From NCBI GenBank assembly GCA_028751075.1, contig JAQZDA010000006.1, positions 39,784 through 103,783 on the forward strand: DNA of 64,000 nt, read 5' to 3'. The notes under the pieces are model-generated. The model did not search any database. It was not told the origin of the DNA and was given only the letters and a program-made list of their open reading frames with translations. The stretch's first letter is position 1. Each line of letters begins with the position of its first letter. Both the position numbers and the translations under genes were made by a program. This DNA is from Euryarchaeota archaeon Ods02 (GTDB lineage Archaea > Halobacteriota > Halobacteria > Halobacteriales > Halorutilaceae). Of this stretch, positions 16,580-24,687 are shown one piece after another.

Positions 16580-16596
16580 GGAATTCCGGAACCCCC
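16580..16596. promoter_or_regulatory. Overlapping palindromes before the PolB2 cassette
   Basis: GGAATTCC (16580-16587) overlaps TTCCGGAA (16584-16591) and runs into CCCCC (to 16596). A very similar CCGGAAACCCC string lies before the orc1/cdc6 gene (19931-19941). It may be an operator shared by these replication and repair genes, or an Orc-box-like half site. No TATA box is obvious between it and the start at 16636. Confidence 0.3.
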
Positions 16597-16635
16597 ACGG
16601 CACCCTACTTCACCCTCTGACCCCCAGTGTGTGAC

Positions 16636-17364
16636 ATGGAACAGGTACCCGAGCTTCCGTCGCTCGACCCCGGGATGACGTTGCTCGACAGCGAAGACCG
16701 CGTCGGTCCGCTGCAGTCGCTGGTCGTCGACCACGTGCTCGGCTCCGGTGGACGGGTGTACTGGGTGGACGTCGGCGGCCACGCCACCACGAAGCCGATG
16801 GCGCGGCTGGCGGGGCCGCGGGTGCTCGACCGCGTCGAGGTCGCGCGCGCCTTCACCCCTCACCAGCACTACTCCATCGTCGAATCCCTCGCCGAAGACG
16901 TCCGCCGCGGAGAAGTAGAGCCCTCGCTGGTTGTGGCGCCCGCCGTCGACGCACTGTACGAGGACGACGCAGTCGGCGGCCGCCGCGCCGAACGGATGCT
17001 TCGTAAGACCGTCGCCAGACTGTACGGAGCAGCGTCAACTGAGGGTGCGCCGCTGCTGGTGTCGACGGAGTCAGGTTCGCTCGCGCGTCACGTACGGTCC
17101 GCAGCCGACGACGTCGTCAGATGCAGGAGCACGCCGATGGGCGCGCGGTTCGTCTCCAGCGACTTCGACACACTGGTCTACCACGGCCGCCGAGGGATGC
17201 AGACGACGTTCGCGTTCTGGCGCCGCGTCCTCGAAGCCCGCAGCCCCGTCGAAATCGAACCCGCCGCAGAACCCGCTGGAGGTCGGGAGACAGGTGGCAT
17301 GGATCTCGTAAACCCTGTGGAGCCCGTGGAACCTATGGAGGTGGACGCAGTTGGGACGCACTAA
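16636..17364 (+). CDS. RecA/RadA-fold protein lacking Walker A, PolB2-associated
   Basis: About 242 residues. The central part follows the RadA/KaiC core strand order: GGRVYWVDVGGHATTKPMAR, LDRVEVARAFTPHQHYSIVE and the Walker-B-like hydrophobic strand PSLVVAPAVDALYE, then a helix and the STESGSL strand. The N-terminal GxxxxGKT nucleotide-binding loop is absent, so ATP hydrolysis is unlikely. It starts a three-gene cassette overlapping the next gene by 14 bases and leading to a PolB2 polymerase. By analogy with ImuA in bacterial mutasomes (a RecA relative serving an error-prone polymerase) it may be a polymerase accessory factor; that is inference. ATG 16636 preferred, GTG 16627 possible. Confidence 0.7.
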   Translation: MEQVPELPSLDPGMTLLDSEDRVGPLQSLVVDHVLGSGGRVYWVDVGGHATTKPMARLAGPRVLDRVEVARAFTPHQHYSIVESLAEDVRRGEVEPSLVVAPAVDALYEDDAVGGRRAERMLRKTVARLYGAASTEGAPLLVSTESGSLARHVRSAADDVVRCRSTPMGARFVSSDFDTLVYHGRRGMQTTFAFWRRVLEARSPVEIEPAAEPAGGRETGGMDLVNPVEPVEPMEVDAVGTH

Positions 17365-17722
17365 CCCGACGTTCCGCGACGAGCTCGACGCGCTCCGCGG
17401 AGACTGGGAGGACTACCGCAGGTGCCTGCGTCGCAGCGACCAGGAGCGGTTCGACAGCCTGTTCGACAGCGCCCGCGGGCACGCCGACGCCTGCAGCCAC
17501 CTCAACCCCCACGACCCCATGCCCGCGGTGCTGTTCTCCATGCTGCTGGAGCAGCAGCGCCGGATAGAGGAGATCGAACGGAGGCTCGAGGACGGTGAGG
17601 GTGGAGGCGGTGAGGATGACGTGGTCTCCGACGCAACCTCGAATGCCGTCTCCGACGCCTCCTCCGGTGAACCCCCGGAGGAGGTCGAGCTGAAGGGTAC
17701 GCCTGGGCTCGAAGACAGCTGA
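17351..17722 (+). CDS. Small conserved PolB2-associated protein
   Basis: 123 residues starting at TTG within the end of the preceding gene (14-base overlap). The first 75 residues are helical and conserved in haloarchaea as I recall (GRTNPTFRDELDALRGDWED, FDSLFDSARGHADACSHLNP, PAVLFSMLLEQQRRIEEIER). The remainder is an acidic, Ser/Gly-rich low-complexity tail. Length and the fixed position before polB2 suggest a dedicated partner of the polymerase. I think the family has a DUF number (DUF8156) but am unsure. No catalytic motif. Confidence 0.75.
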   Translation: MGRTNPTFRDELDALRGDWEDYRRCLRRSDQERFDSLFDSARGHADACSHLNPHDPMPAVLFSMLLEQQRRIEEIERRLEDGEGGGGEDDVVSDATSNAVSDASSGEPPEEVELKGTPGLEDS

Positions 17723-17745
17723 ACACCACGGAGGTATGCTCGAAG

Positions 17746-19884
17746 ATGACTGACTCCACGGGTGTCTCACGTGAAGCAGGTGAAGCTGCCGACCCCGTCG
17801 AAGACGGACCGTACAAGGTCGACTTCCTCGACGACGGAGTTCACGAGTGGCACGCCGTCGCCGACGGAGTCGAACACAGGGTCGTCGACGACTACACCCC
17901 CTCCATATACGTCGCCAGCCGGTCGCTCGACGACGTCCGCGGCCACCTCGAACGCCATCCAGATGTCGCCGACACTGCGGTGGAACGCCGCAGACGCGGC
18001 TTCCGACACGAAGCCGAGGAGGTGCTGCGGGTCGACGTAGACGGAGTAGACCGCGTCCGCTCCACCGCGCGGATGATCTCCAACTGGGGTGAACCCCGCG
18101 ACCACGAGCTGTATGACGTCGACCTCTCGCCGGAGTTCCGGTACGTCCTCGACCGAGAATTAGACCCAACACCTGAACGGGAGCTAGAGGTAGTCGACCT
18201 CCGGACGCCCGAGGCGCCGACACGTACACCCGTAGAAAAGCTGAAGGTCAACGGAGAGACCGTGGAAGGCGTGGAAGCCGTCGTAGAAGCCGTCGCGGGA
18301 GCGCTCGAATCCCGCGACCCCGACGTCCTCGTCGTCGACAGCGGCGCCCTGCTGCCGAAGCTCCGGGAGACCTCGGAAGCCGTCGACCGCTCGCTGCAGC
18401 TCGGCCGCGTGGAGGGGCTGCAGAAGCGCGCCGGCCGGTCGAAGTACGAGAGCTTCGGCAAGGTCTGCCACTCCCCCCGCCGGTTCAACGCTCCAGGCCG
18501 CGCCGTCGTAGACCTGTCGAACACCTTCCTCTACGGTAAGACCGGCTTGCACGGCTGCCTCGACCTCGTCGAAAGGTCGCGGAAGCCGCTGCAGGAGCTC
18601 GCGTGGGCGTCCATCGGAAATGTCCTCACCTCCATGCAGGTGTGCGAGGCCCGCCGCCGCGACGTCCTCGTGCCCTGGCGGAGCTGGCGGCACGAGCGGT
18701 TCAAGTCGATGTCGACGCTGCACGAGAGCGACCGCGGCGGCACCACTTTCTCCCCCGACGTAGGCGTCCACCGAGCCGTCCACGAGCTCGACTTCGCCTC
18801 CCTGTATCCGAACATCATGGTGACGCGTAACGTCAGCCCGGAGAAGGTGCTCTGCAGCTGCCACCCTGACAGAGACGACGTCCCCACGCTGGGGTACAAC
18901 GTCTGCCCCGAACGAGGCTACCTCCCCAGTCTCCTGGAACGCCTCGTCGAAGACAGACAGGGGTACAAGGAACGCATACGGGAAGCCGACGACGAAGACC
19001 TCAGTAGCCAGCTAGAGGAGAGGTCGGACGCCATCAAGTGGATACTCGTCTCCTGCTTCGGCTACCAGGGGTTCAGGAACGCGAAGTTCGGCCGCATCGA
19101 ATGCCACGAAGCCATCAACGCCTACGCCCGCGAGCTCCTCCTGGACGCGAAGCAGGAGCTCGAGTCCGCGGGATGGCGGGTGGTTCACGGCATCGTCGAC
19201 AGCATCTGGGTGAAGCCCCGCTCCAGCGACCCAGAGCCGCTGGAGGACGTCGCCGACCGCGTCACCGACGACGCCGGCATCCCGCTGGAGTACGAGGGTG
19301 CTTTCGACTGGATAGCGTTCGTGCCGCGGCGCGACGATGGCGGAGGCGCGTTGAACAGGTACTTCGGCAGCCAGCGCACCGGCGGGTTCAAGCTCCGCGG
19401 CATAGAGTGCCGGCAACGCAGCACCTCCGCCTTCGTCGAGGAGTTCCAGCGCGACGCAGTCGAAGCGCTCGACCGCGAGCTAGAGCCCGAGGTCGTGTCG
19501 GACGTCCTCGCGCAACGTCTCCGGAGGCTGGAGGACGACGAGGTCTCGGCGGAGGATCTCGTGGTGACGCGTCGGGTGTCGAAGCAGCCGGAGGAGTACA
19601 GCAGGGGCGGCGTCGCTGTCGGCGCGATGGAGCGCGCCCTCGGGATGGACGTCGACGTCCACCCCGGAGAGGACGTCCGGTTCGTAGTCGTCGACGACTC
19701 CGCGGCATGGGATAGGGAACGCGTCCAGCTCGCGTTCGAGAACCCCGACTGCTACGACGCCGGTTTCTATCGCCGAAGATTGCTGAAGGCGGCGGAGAGC
19801 CTGGTGTCGCCGTTCGGCTGGAGCCAGAGCGACCTCGAAAGACGGCTGGCGGACTCCACTCCGGTGGGTCTGTCGGCTTTCTGA
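17746..19884 (+). CDS. polB2: PolB2-type family B DNA polymerase with degenerate exonuclease domain
   Basis: 712 residues, shorter than replicative PolB. Polymerase motif A is intact (HELDFASLYPNIMVT, Asp349). Motif B is altered (DAIKWILVSCFGYQGFRNAK, around residue 430: SCFG instead of NSxYG). Motif C reads VHGIVDSIWVK (Asp485), keeping the second, metal-binding Asp of DTDS but losing the first. In the N-terminal third the exonuclease acids are not recognisable (VLVVDSGALLPKL replaces the Exo II NxxxFD region). This matches the PolB2 group described as partly degenerate in archaea. Expected role: repair or lesion bypass without proofreading, with the two upstream proteins. Whether it polymerises is uncertain. 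Confidence 0.88.
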   Translation: MTDSTGVSREAGEAADPVEDGPYKVDFLDDGVHEWHAVADGVEHRVVDDYTPSIYVASRSLDDVRGHLERHPDVADTAVERRRRGFRHEAEEVLRVDVDGVDRVRSTARMISNWGEPRDHELYDVDLSPEFRYVLDRELDPTPERELEVVDLRTPEAPTRTPVEKLKVNGETVEGVEAVVEAVAGALESRDPDVLVVDSGALLPKLRETSEAVDRSLQLGRVEGLQKRAGRSKYESFGKVCHSPRRFNAPGRAVVDLSNTFLYGKTGLHGCLDLVERSRKPLQELAWASIGNVLTSMQVCEARRRDVLVPWRSWRHERFKSMSTLHESDRGGTTFSPDVGVHRAVHELDFASLYPNIMVTRNVSPEKVLCSCHPDRDDVPTLGYNVCPERGYLPSLLERLVEDRQGYKERIREADDEDLSSQLEERSDAIKWILVSCFGYQGFRNAKFGRIECHEAINAYARELLLDAKQELESAGWRVVHGIVDSIWVKPRSSDPEPLEDVADRVTDDAGIPLEYEGAFDWIAFVPRRDDGGGALNRYFGSQRTGGFKLRGIECRQRSTSAFVEEFQRDAVEALDRELEPEVVSDVLAQRLRRLEDDEVSAEDLVVTRRVSKQPEEYSRGGVAVGAMERALGMDVDVHPGEDVRFVVVDDSAAWDRERVQLAFENPDCYDAGFYRRRLLKAAESLVSPFGWSQSDLERRLADSTPVGLSAF

Positions 19885-19930
19885 CTGGTGGGGGGGGGTC
19901 GTGGACTCGCAGACGCGAGAACCGGAAGAA

Positions 19931-19956
19931 CCGGAAACCCCAGGGTTCCATTTATT
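19931..19956 (+). promoter_or_regulatory. Promoter and imperfect palindrome before orc1/cdc6
   Basis: GGAAACCCCAGGGTTCC (19933-19949) is a near-palindrome placed directly before a TATA-like TTTATT (19951-19956), which is about 30 bases from the TTG start. The position fits the BRE/operator zone, so Orc1 autoregulation is possible. A 9-base G tract lies at 19890-19898. Confidence 0.35.
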
Positions 19957-19984
19957 GTCCCCCGACGCGTAGACTACCGCTGCC

Positions 19985-20992
19985 TTGATAACCGACCTAC
20001 GGGTGCTGCAGGACGAGTTCCTGCCGAAGGAGATACGCCACCGCGACAGAGAGATCGACTCGATAGCCACCGCGCTACAGCCCATCCTCCACGGGGAACC
20101 CGCAGACGACGTCTTCCTACATGGGCCCACCGGCGTCGGCAAGACCTGCATCGCCCGCTACAGCATGGAACAGCTGAAGATGGAGGCCGCCGTCGACACC
20201 CAGTACGTCAACTGCTGGAACGACTACACCCGATACCGCGTGCTGTACAAGCTCCTCGAAGGCGTCGGCCGCACCGTCGACATACACCGTAGCTCCACCC
20301 CCAGGGACGTCCTCCTCGACAGGATACAGGACGCCGAAGGACCCTACGTCGCAGTGCTCGACGAGGTCGACCAGCTCGAAGACCCCAGCGTGCTCTACGA
20401 CCTCTACACCATCCCACACGTCACCGTCTTGATGATAGCGAACGACCATCAGGGCTTCCTCAACAGCGTCGACGACCGCCTCGAAAGCCGGCTCACGGTC
20501 TGCCGCGACATCAAGTTCGAACCCTACACCGTCGACGCCCTCGTAGCCATCCTCGAAGACCGCGTCCGCAAGGGACTGTACCCCGACGCAGTCTCCGACA
20601 GACAGCTGGAGCGCATCGCCGACGCCGCCGCCGGAGACGCCCGCGTAGCCATCGGAGCCCTCCGGGTCGCCGCCCGAACCGCGGAAGACCGGGGGCTGGA
20701 CGAGATAACGCCGGAGGTCGTCGAGGACGCCATCCCCGACGCCCGCAAACAGATACGGAGCAAGACCCTCGACAGCTTGACCGAACACCAGATGGTGCTG
20801 TACGACATCGTCGAGGAACACGGTGAAGCCGACCCCGGCGTCCTCTACGAGGAGTACGAGAGCCGGGTCGACAGCCCCAAGACCCGCCGGACGCTCCGTA
20901 ACTACCTCGCGAAGATGGTGCAGTACGACCTCCTCGAAGCCGAAGGCGAGGGCCGCGGCCGAAGCTACCGGTTGAAGGAAGCAGGGGACTGA
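19985..20992 (+). CDS. Orc1/Cdc6 family replication initiator
   Basis: AAA+ ATPase of 335 residues. Walker A is GPTGVGKT (residues 47-54), Walker B VAVLDEVDQLED near 112, sensor 1 VLMIANDHQGFL near 150, the arginine-bearing DAAAGDARVAIGALRVA sensor 2 region, and a winged-helix domain from about 260 (LTEHQMVLYDIVEEHGE). It binds origins and loads replicative helicase in archaea; haloarchaea have many paralogues. TTG 19985 is used as the start because homologues begin at MIxDxRVLQ. It lies just after the PolB2 cassette, but no array of origin boxes or AT-rich unwinding element is visible beside it. Confidence 0.92.
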   Translation: MITDLRVLQDEFLPKEIRHRDREIDSIATALQPILHGEPADDVFLHGPTGVGKTCIARYSMEQLKMEAAVDTQYVNCWNDYTRYRVLYKLLEGVGRTVDIHRSSTPRDVLLDRIQDAEGPYVAVLDEVDQLEDPSVLYDLYTIPHVTVLMIANDHQGFLNSVDDRLESRLTVCRDIKFEPYTVDALVAILEDRVRKGLYPDAVSDRQLERIADAAAGDARVAIGALRVAARTAEDRGLDEITPEVVEDAIPDARKQIRSKTLDSLTEHQMVLYDIVEEHGEADPGVLYEEYESRVDSPKTRRTLRNYLAKMVQYDLLEAEGEGRGRSYRLKEAGD

Positions 20993-21084
20993 CCTACCGC
21001 AGTAGTGGAGCCGAAAGCATCGATGCCGTCGAGACCTGGAGGAAACCACCGGTGTTTTTCGAGGGGCGTACCGCAGGGTAGAGC

Positions 21085-21819
21085 ATGACCGAAGCAGAAC
21101 CAGAACGCGACGTCGTAGTGGTGGGCGCCGGCCCCGCGGGCCTCAGCGCCGCCGTCTTCCTCGCGCGCGCCGGCTTCGACACCCTCGTCGTAGAAGACGG
21201 AGACTCCATCCTACGTCGGAACGCCCACCTCGAGAACTACCTCGGCTTCCCCGCCGGAGTCAACAGCCGCCTGCTGCTGGAGATGGCGCTGGAGCAGTTG
21301 GAGCGCAGCGGCGGCGAACACGTCGAGAGAACGGTGGATGGCGTGGAGGAGGTAGAAGAGGGCTTCCTCGTCTCCACCGACGAAGGCGACGTATCCGCGG
21401 AATACCTCGTGCTCGCGTGCTGGGCGGACGCCTCGCTGTTCGACGACCTCGACGTCGACCTGAGGGACGCGGGCTCGAAGACCTACCTCGACAGCGACGA
21501 CGGACGCACCAGCGTCGACGGCCTGTACGTCGCCGGCAGGATCGCCGGTCAACCCCATCAGACCGTGGTGAACGCCGGCCACGGCGCAGAAGCCGCGTTG
21601 TCCCTGATACACGACAGCGACACGCCGTTCTACCACGACTGGGTTGCGCCGGAGGGCTACTTCACCGACAGAGGCCGCGACGTCCCGCCGGGCTGCGAGG
21701 AGATAGACGAGGAAGAGAGACTTGAGCGGGAGCGCGAGAGCGTGGAGGTCATGCAGGAGTACTTCAGGGAACCCCACGACAGCACTCCGACGCCGCATCC
21801 GAGCCAGCGGGAGAGCTGA
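21085..21819 (+). CDS. Thioredoxin-reductase-like FAD flavoprotein without CxxC
   Basis: A 244-residue flavoprotein with the N-terminal dinucleotide fold VVVGAGPAGLSAAVFLARAG, the FAD-contact segment NAHLENYLGFPAGVNS, and the C-terminal FAD motif TSVDGLYVAGRIAGQPHQTV. There is no NADPH domain and no redox-active CxxC, so it is not a thioredoxin reductase; such short proteins are common in haloarchaea and their substrate is unknown. The C-terminal tail is charged. The promoter region before ATG 21085 is short and the gene is monocistronic. Confidence 0.85.
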   Translation: MTEAEPERDVVVVGAGPAGLSAAVFLARAGFDTLVVEDGDSILRRNAHLENYLGFPAGVNSRLLLEMALEQLERSGGEHVERTVDGVEEVEEGFLVSTDEGDVSAEYLVLACWADASLFDDLDVDLRDAGSKTYLDSDDGRTSVDGLYVAGRIAGQPHQTVVNAGHGAEAALSLIHDSDTPFYHDWVAPEGYFTDRGRDVPPGCEEIDEEERLERERESVEVMQEYFREPHDSTPTPHPSQRES

Positions 21820-21864
21820 GGAACCGGGTTCGCAACCCACAGCCTTGGGGTGGGGGGGGCCGGA

Positions 21865-23205
21865 TCACACGGGCTGCAGGTGGTGGTTAGTCAGCGTCTC
21901 CGCTATCTCCTCGCCGACGGGTATCGCGTCCTCGAGCGCGAACCTGTAGTGGATGCCTAGGTACAGGCGGCTGCGCCAGGACTCCTCGAACGCGTCGCGG
22001 AAGCCGTCGAACGAACGCGTCTGTGCGGGTGGTCCACGTGTCGTCATCTCGAACGAGAGGTCATCGGAGCCGAAGAAGTCGACGAGGACGTTGGTCGCGG
22101 TGGAGCCGAAGCAGGTGAGGCCGGAGGGGTACTCCGGGCCGCCGCCGACCTTGAGCGGCGTCCAGCTCTCGTCGACGAAGGTGTCGGGGTTGCCGTCTAT
22201 GTCCGCCTCGTGTATCGCGGGCTGCGGCCGCCAGAGACCGTGGCTGTGCTTCGACCTCCAGACGGAGACTCCGGCGTCCGCGAGCCCCAAGCTGACGAGC
22301 GCGAGGAGACGGGCCGTCTCCAGAGTGGAGAGGCCGCCTGCTTCCGCTGCCTTGCACGCGATCCGTATCCAGCGACCGGGCGGACGCGTGGTCCCAGGTG
22401 GCGCGAACCAGTAGGTCGCCATGTCGGTCTCCTCCTGGGTGTGGTCGCGGGAGTCTCCCTTGTCGTAGACCTCGTGCCAGGCGTCCGCGTACTCCTCGCT
22501 ATCCAGCGACGGCGGACCGGGGAACTCCGCGGGAGAGTCGAGACACCACGTGTCCACCCAGGCGTAGTGCGACGACAGCCACAGCCTCCTCTGTCCGCCT
22601 TTTCCTGTGAGGCCTTCCGCGCGCCAGCAGCCCGGCGCCTGCATACCCCCGCTGCAGAGACCGTCGGTGTACGCACCCTCCAGAGGGCCGTCGTGACCGT
22701 CGTCCCTCCGGAGCTCTATAATGTCGTCCGCGACGTTTGCGCCCCATCTTACACCTGGGCCTGCGTCTCCATCGAGCTCCTCGGTGTCGAGAGCGTGGAT
22801 CGACGTCTCAGTGACGACATCCTCGAACTCGGGGTACAGGTGGGAGATGACTCTGTGTGCGGCGCCCGTGACTGCTGCGACCTCCGAGGCGTCGGCGGGT
22901 GCGTCGCCGTGGTCTCCGTAGCTCTCGTAGTGTTCGTCTCCTCTCGCCGCGTTTATCCCGTTGACGGCGTCGAAAACCGCGACGTTAACCATCGCCGCCT
23001 GACGGGCGACGGCGACGGGTGCCTGGGGGTAGCTCCGGATCGCGTCGAGGAGGTTCTTGTTCCACAGCGCCACCCAGCCATCGTGTTCGCCTCCGTCGAA
23101 CGCGGAGCTACCTCCGAGGACGTCTACACAGCCCGAGAGACCGACGGCGCCCGCGCCTGCCGCCGTGAGGAACCCTCTCCTGTCGACCTCGGAGATACGT
23201 TTCAT
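21865..23205 (-). CDS. Tat-exported vanadium haloperoxidase-like (PAP2 fold) lipoprotein
   Basis: 446 residues. A Tat signal with lipobox (RRGFLTAAGAGAVGLSGC) predicts an exported lipoprotein. The vanadate-binding motifs are partly kept: K-x6-RP in KHSHGLWRP and SR-x5-H in SRLYLGIHYRF. The central PSGH motif is PSGL (PEYPSGLTCFGSTATNVL), so the acid-base histidine needed for halogenation in the chloroperoxidase is missing. The fold is therefore likely but haloperoxidase activity is doubtful; it could act as an acid phosphatase variant or bind vanadate or phosphate only. It is monocistronic. Confidence 0.85.
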   Translation of the reverse strand: MKRISEVDRRGFLTAAGAGAVGLSGCVDVLGGSSAFDGGEHDGWVALWNKNLLDAIRSYPQAPVAVARQAAMVNVAVFDAVNGINAARGDEHYESYGDHGDAPADASEVAAVTGAAHRVISHLYPEFEDVVTETSIHALDTEELDGDAGPGVRWGANVADDIIELRRDDGHDGPLEGAYTDGLCSGGMQAPGCWRAEGLTGKGGQRRLWLSSHYAWVDTWCLDSPAEFPGPPSLDSEEYADAWHEVYDKGDSRDHTQEETDMATYWFAPPGTTRPPGRWIRIACKAAEAGGLSTLETARLLALVSLGLADAGVSVWRSKHSHGLWRPQPAIHEADIDGNPDTFVDESWTPLKVGGGPEYPSGLTCFGSTATNVLVDFFGSDDLSFEMTTRGPPAQTRSFDGFRDAFEESWRSRLYLGIHYRFALEDAIPVGEEIAETLTNHHLQPV

Positions 23206-23301
23206 CTGCTCTTCAGGTTCCCTACGGCCCGTCTGTATTTATGCTCTTGGTGGCTCACGGCTCGTCGTAGAGCTGACCACTCTGGCACTGCGCCCACGGG
23301 T

Positions 23302-23964
23302 TCAGCTTGGCTCGAATCTGCCGTCCTCCAGCTTCGGCACCGTGTCCGTGGAGTCGAAGTCGTAGACCACGTCGAGGTCGTCGCCGAGCCCGAGGCCGCG
23401 GATCCACTCCGCCGTCGAAGAATCCCTGATCTGCCGCCGTAGCTCTTCGACGTCGCTGGAGTCCGGACCGCCGTCGAGATGCAGTTCGATCAACCGGACG
23501 CCCGCGGTGTCCTCGACTGCGGGCTCCGACATCCTGCCGGCCGCCACCAGCCACACCTCGTCCTTGTCCTGTAGCTCGTCTGCCACCGCGGAGGCGTTCA
23601 CCGTCGAAGCCGCGTAGACGCCGTCACTGCGGCCGATGCGGCCGACGGCGCGTGTGCCGTTCGACGTGTAGATACCGACCTCCCGGTCTTCGACGTCGAG
23701 GTCGTCTACCACGGAGGGCAGGGGGACGCCGTCGAAGCCTTCGACGGGGTAGCCGCCTTCCTCGCCGAGCACCACCCTGTCCCCTTCCTCGCGGAACTCC
23801 AGCGCGCGGGTGCGGTCGCTGAACGGTACGACGCAGCTGGCGCCGCTGTCGAGGGCGTAGACCATCGTCGTCGTGGAGGTGATGACGTCGACGACGGCGT
23901 ACTCCGCCTCCGGCGGCTCCCCCGGAAGATCCTCGAGACGTTCGACGACGTTGACGTCTGTCAT
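23302..23964 (-). CDS. comB: ComB-like 2-phosphosulfolactate phosphatase
   Basis: Mg-dependent acid phosphatase family that removes phosphate from 2-phosphosulfolactate in coenzyme M-type sulfonate synthesis. The family's active-site segment is AVVDVITSTTTMVYALDSGA near residues 24-43, followed by VLGEEGGYPVEGFD, IYTSNGTRAV and ASTVNASAVA. 220 residues, typical. In haloarchaea, which lack methanogenesis, the product may feed sulfolactate or another sulfonate; the pathway partners are not in this window. Start ATG 23964. Confidence 0.85.
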   Translation of the reverse strand: MTDVNVVERLEDLPGEPPEAEYAVVDVITSTTTMVYALDSGASCVVPFSDRTRALEFREEGDRVVLGEEGGYPVEGFDGVPLPSVVDDLDVEDREVGIYTSNGTRAVGRIGRSDGVYAASTVNASAVADELQDKDEVWLVAAGRMSEPAVEDTAGVRLIELHLDGGPDSSDVEELRRQIRDSSTAEWIRGLGLGDDLDVVYDFDSTDTVPKLEDGRFEPS

Positions 23965-24043
23965 CTAAAGCGGGTTCGAAGTCTGCGGGGAAGTCGGTTA
24001 CGGTGTCTCAAGCGCTATATCTGAGGGGAATGCTGGTTCGCGT

Positions 24044-24337
24044 TCATCTGGTGGTCGTCCAGGTCAAGGCGACAAGCGCCACGAGCTGGAGGCAGCGCAG
24101 GACGATGGCTGCGGTCTGTGCGGCGGGGTCGGATGCGTACAGCATCTCCATGGTCTGGAAGTGGAAGTAGACGGCTGCGACGTTCTCGGCGGCGAGGGCG
24201 ACGGCGAAGATGATGAGTCCGAGGATGTGAGGGCTCTCGAACTTCCGGTAGTTGGATATCCAGATGTACGTGAGCACCGAGAGCAACGCTATGTTCAGGG
24301 CGGCTACTGCGGCTACTGCTATCATCACGTCCACCAT
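24044..24337 (-). CDS. Three-helix membrane protein paired with a wHTH regulator
   Basis: 97 residues, with hydrophobic helices at about 4-24, 38-58 and 70-94. It resembles the haloarchaeal small membrane family (DUF7521-like, from memory) that sits next to winged-helix regulators. Its ATG overlaps the stop of the regulator gene by one base (TGATG), so translation is coupled. The pair may form a membrane-signal switch, but the ligand is unknown. Confidence 0.75.
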   Translation of the reverse strand: MVDVMIAVAAVAALNIALLSVLTYIWISNYRKFESPHILGLIIFAVALAAENVAAVYFHFQTMEMLYASDPAAQTAAIVLRCLQLVALVALTWTTTR

Positions 24338-24636
24338 CAGCTCTCCTCCTCATCGTTCTCCAGGTTGAGCTCGCTGGTTATCTCCTCGAAGCTCTCTCTG
24401 TGGTCTTCGAACCTAGTGGTGAGGAAGTACATCTCACCGTAGTCGTTGCCGCCGGATTCGACGATGTCGTAGTCCTGTAACATGTCTATGTGGTGTCTAA
24501 CGGTCTTGTAGTCGAGGTCCAGGCTCTCGGAGAGTCTGTTCGCGTTCCTGGGTTTCTCGTCCAGCGAGTGGATTATCCTCGCGCGGTTCTCGCCGCCGCG
24601 CGTCCCCGCCAGAAGGTACCAGAGAGCCTGTTCCAT
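24337..24636 (-). CDS. Winged helix-turn-helix regulator (ArsR-like)
   Basis: 99 residues. The helix-turn-helix spans about residues 17-60: ENRARIIHSLDEKPRNANRL, LDLDYKTVRHHIDMLQDYDI, with a wing region SGGNDYGEMYFLTTRFE and an acidic tail. No metal-binding Cys/His cluster is seen, so metals are an unlikely ligand. It overlaps the downstream three-helix membrane protein, which likely modulates it or is its target. Confidence 0.85.
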   Translation of the reverse strand: MEQALWYLLAGTRGGENRARIIHSLDEKPRNANRLSESLDLDYKTVRHHIDMLQDYDIVESGGNDYGEMYFLTTRFEDHRESFEEITSELNLENDEEES

Positions 24637-24687
24637 CTGTCTGTGTCTTGGCGGGTATGGAGGGTGCTTCCGGAAATAGGTTTGCGG

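Noticed and set aside
19885..19984. Replication origin next to orc1/cdc6
   Set aside because: Only 100 bases, no AT-rich unwinding element and no array of inverted origin boxes; one near-palindrome is not enough.
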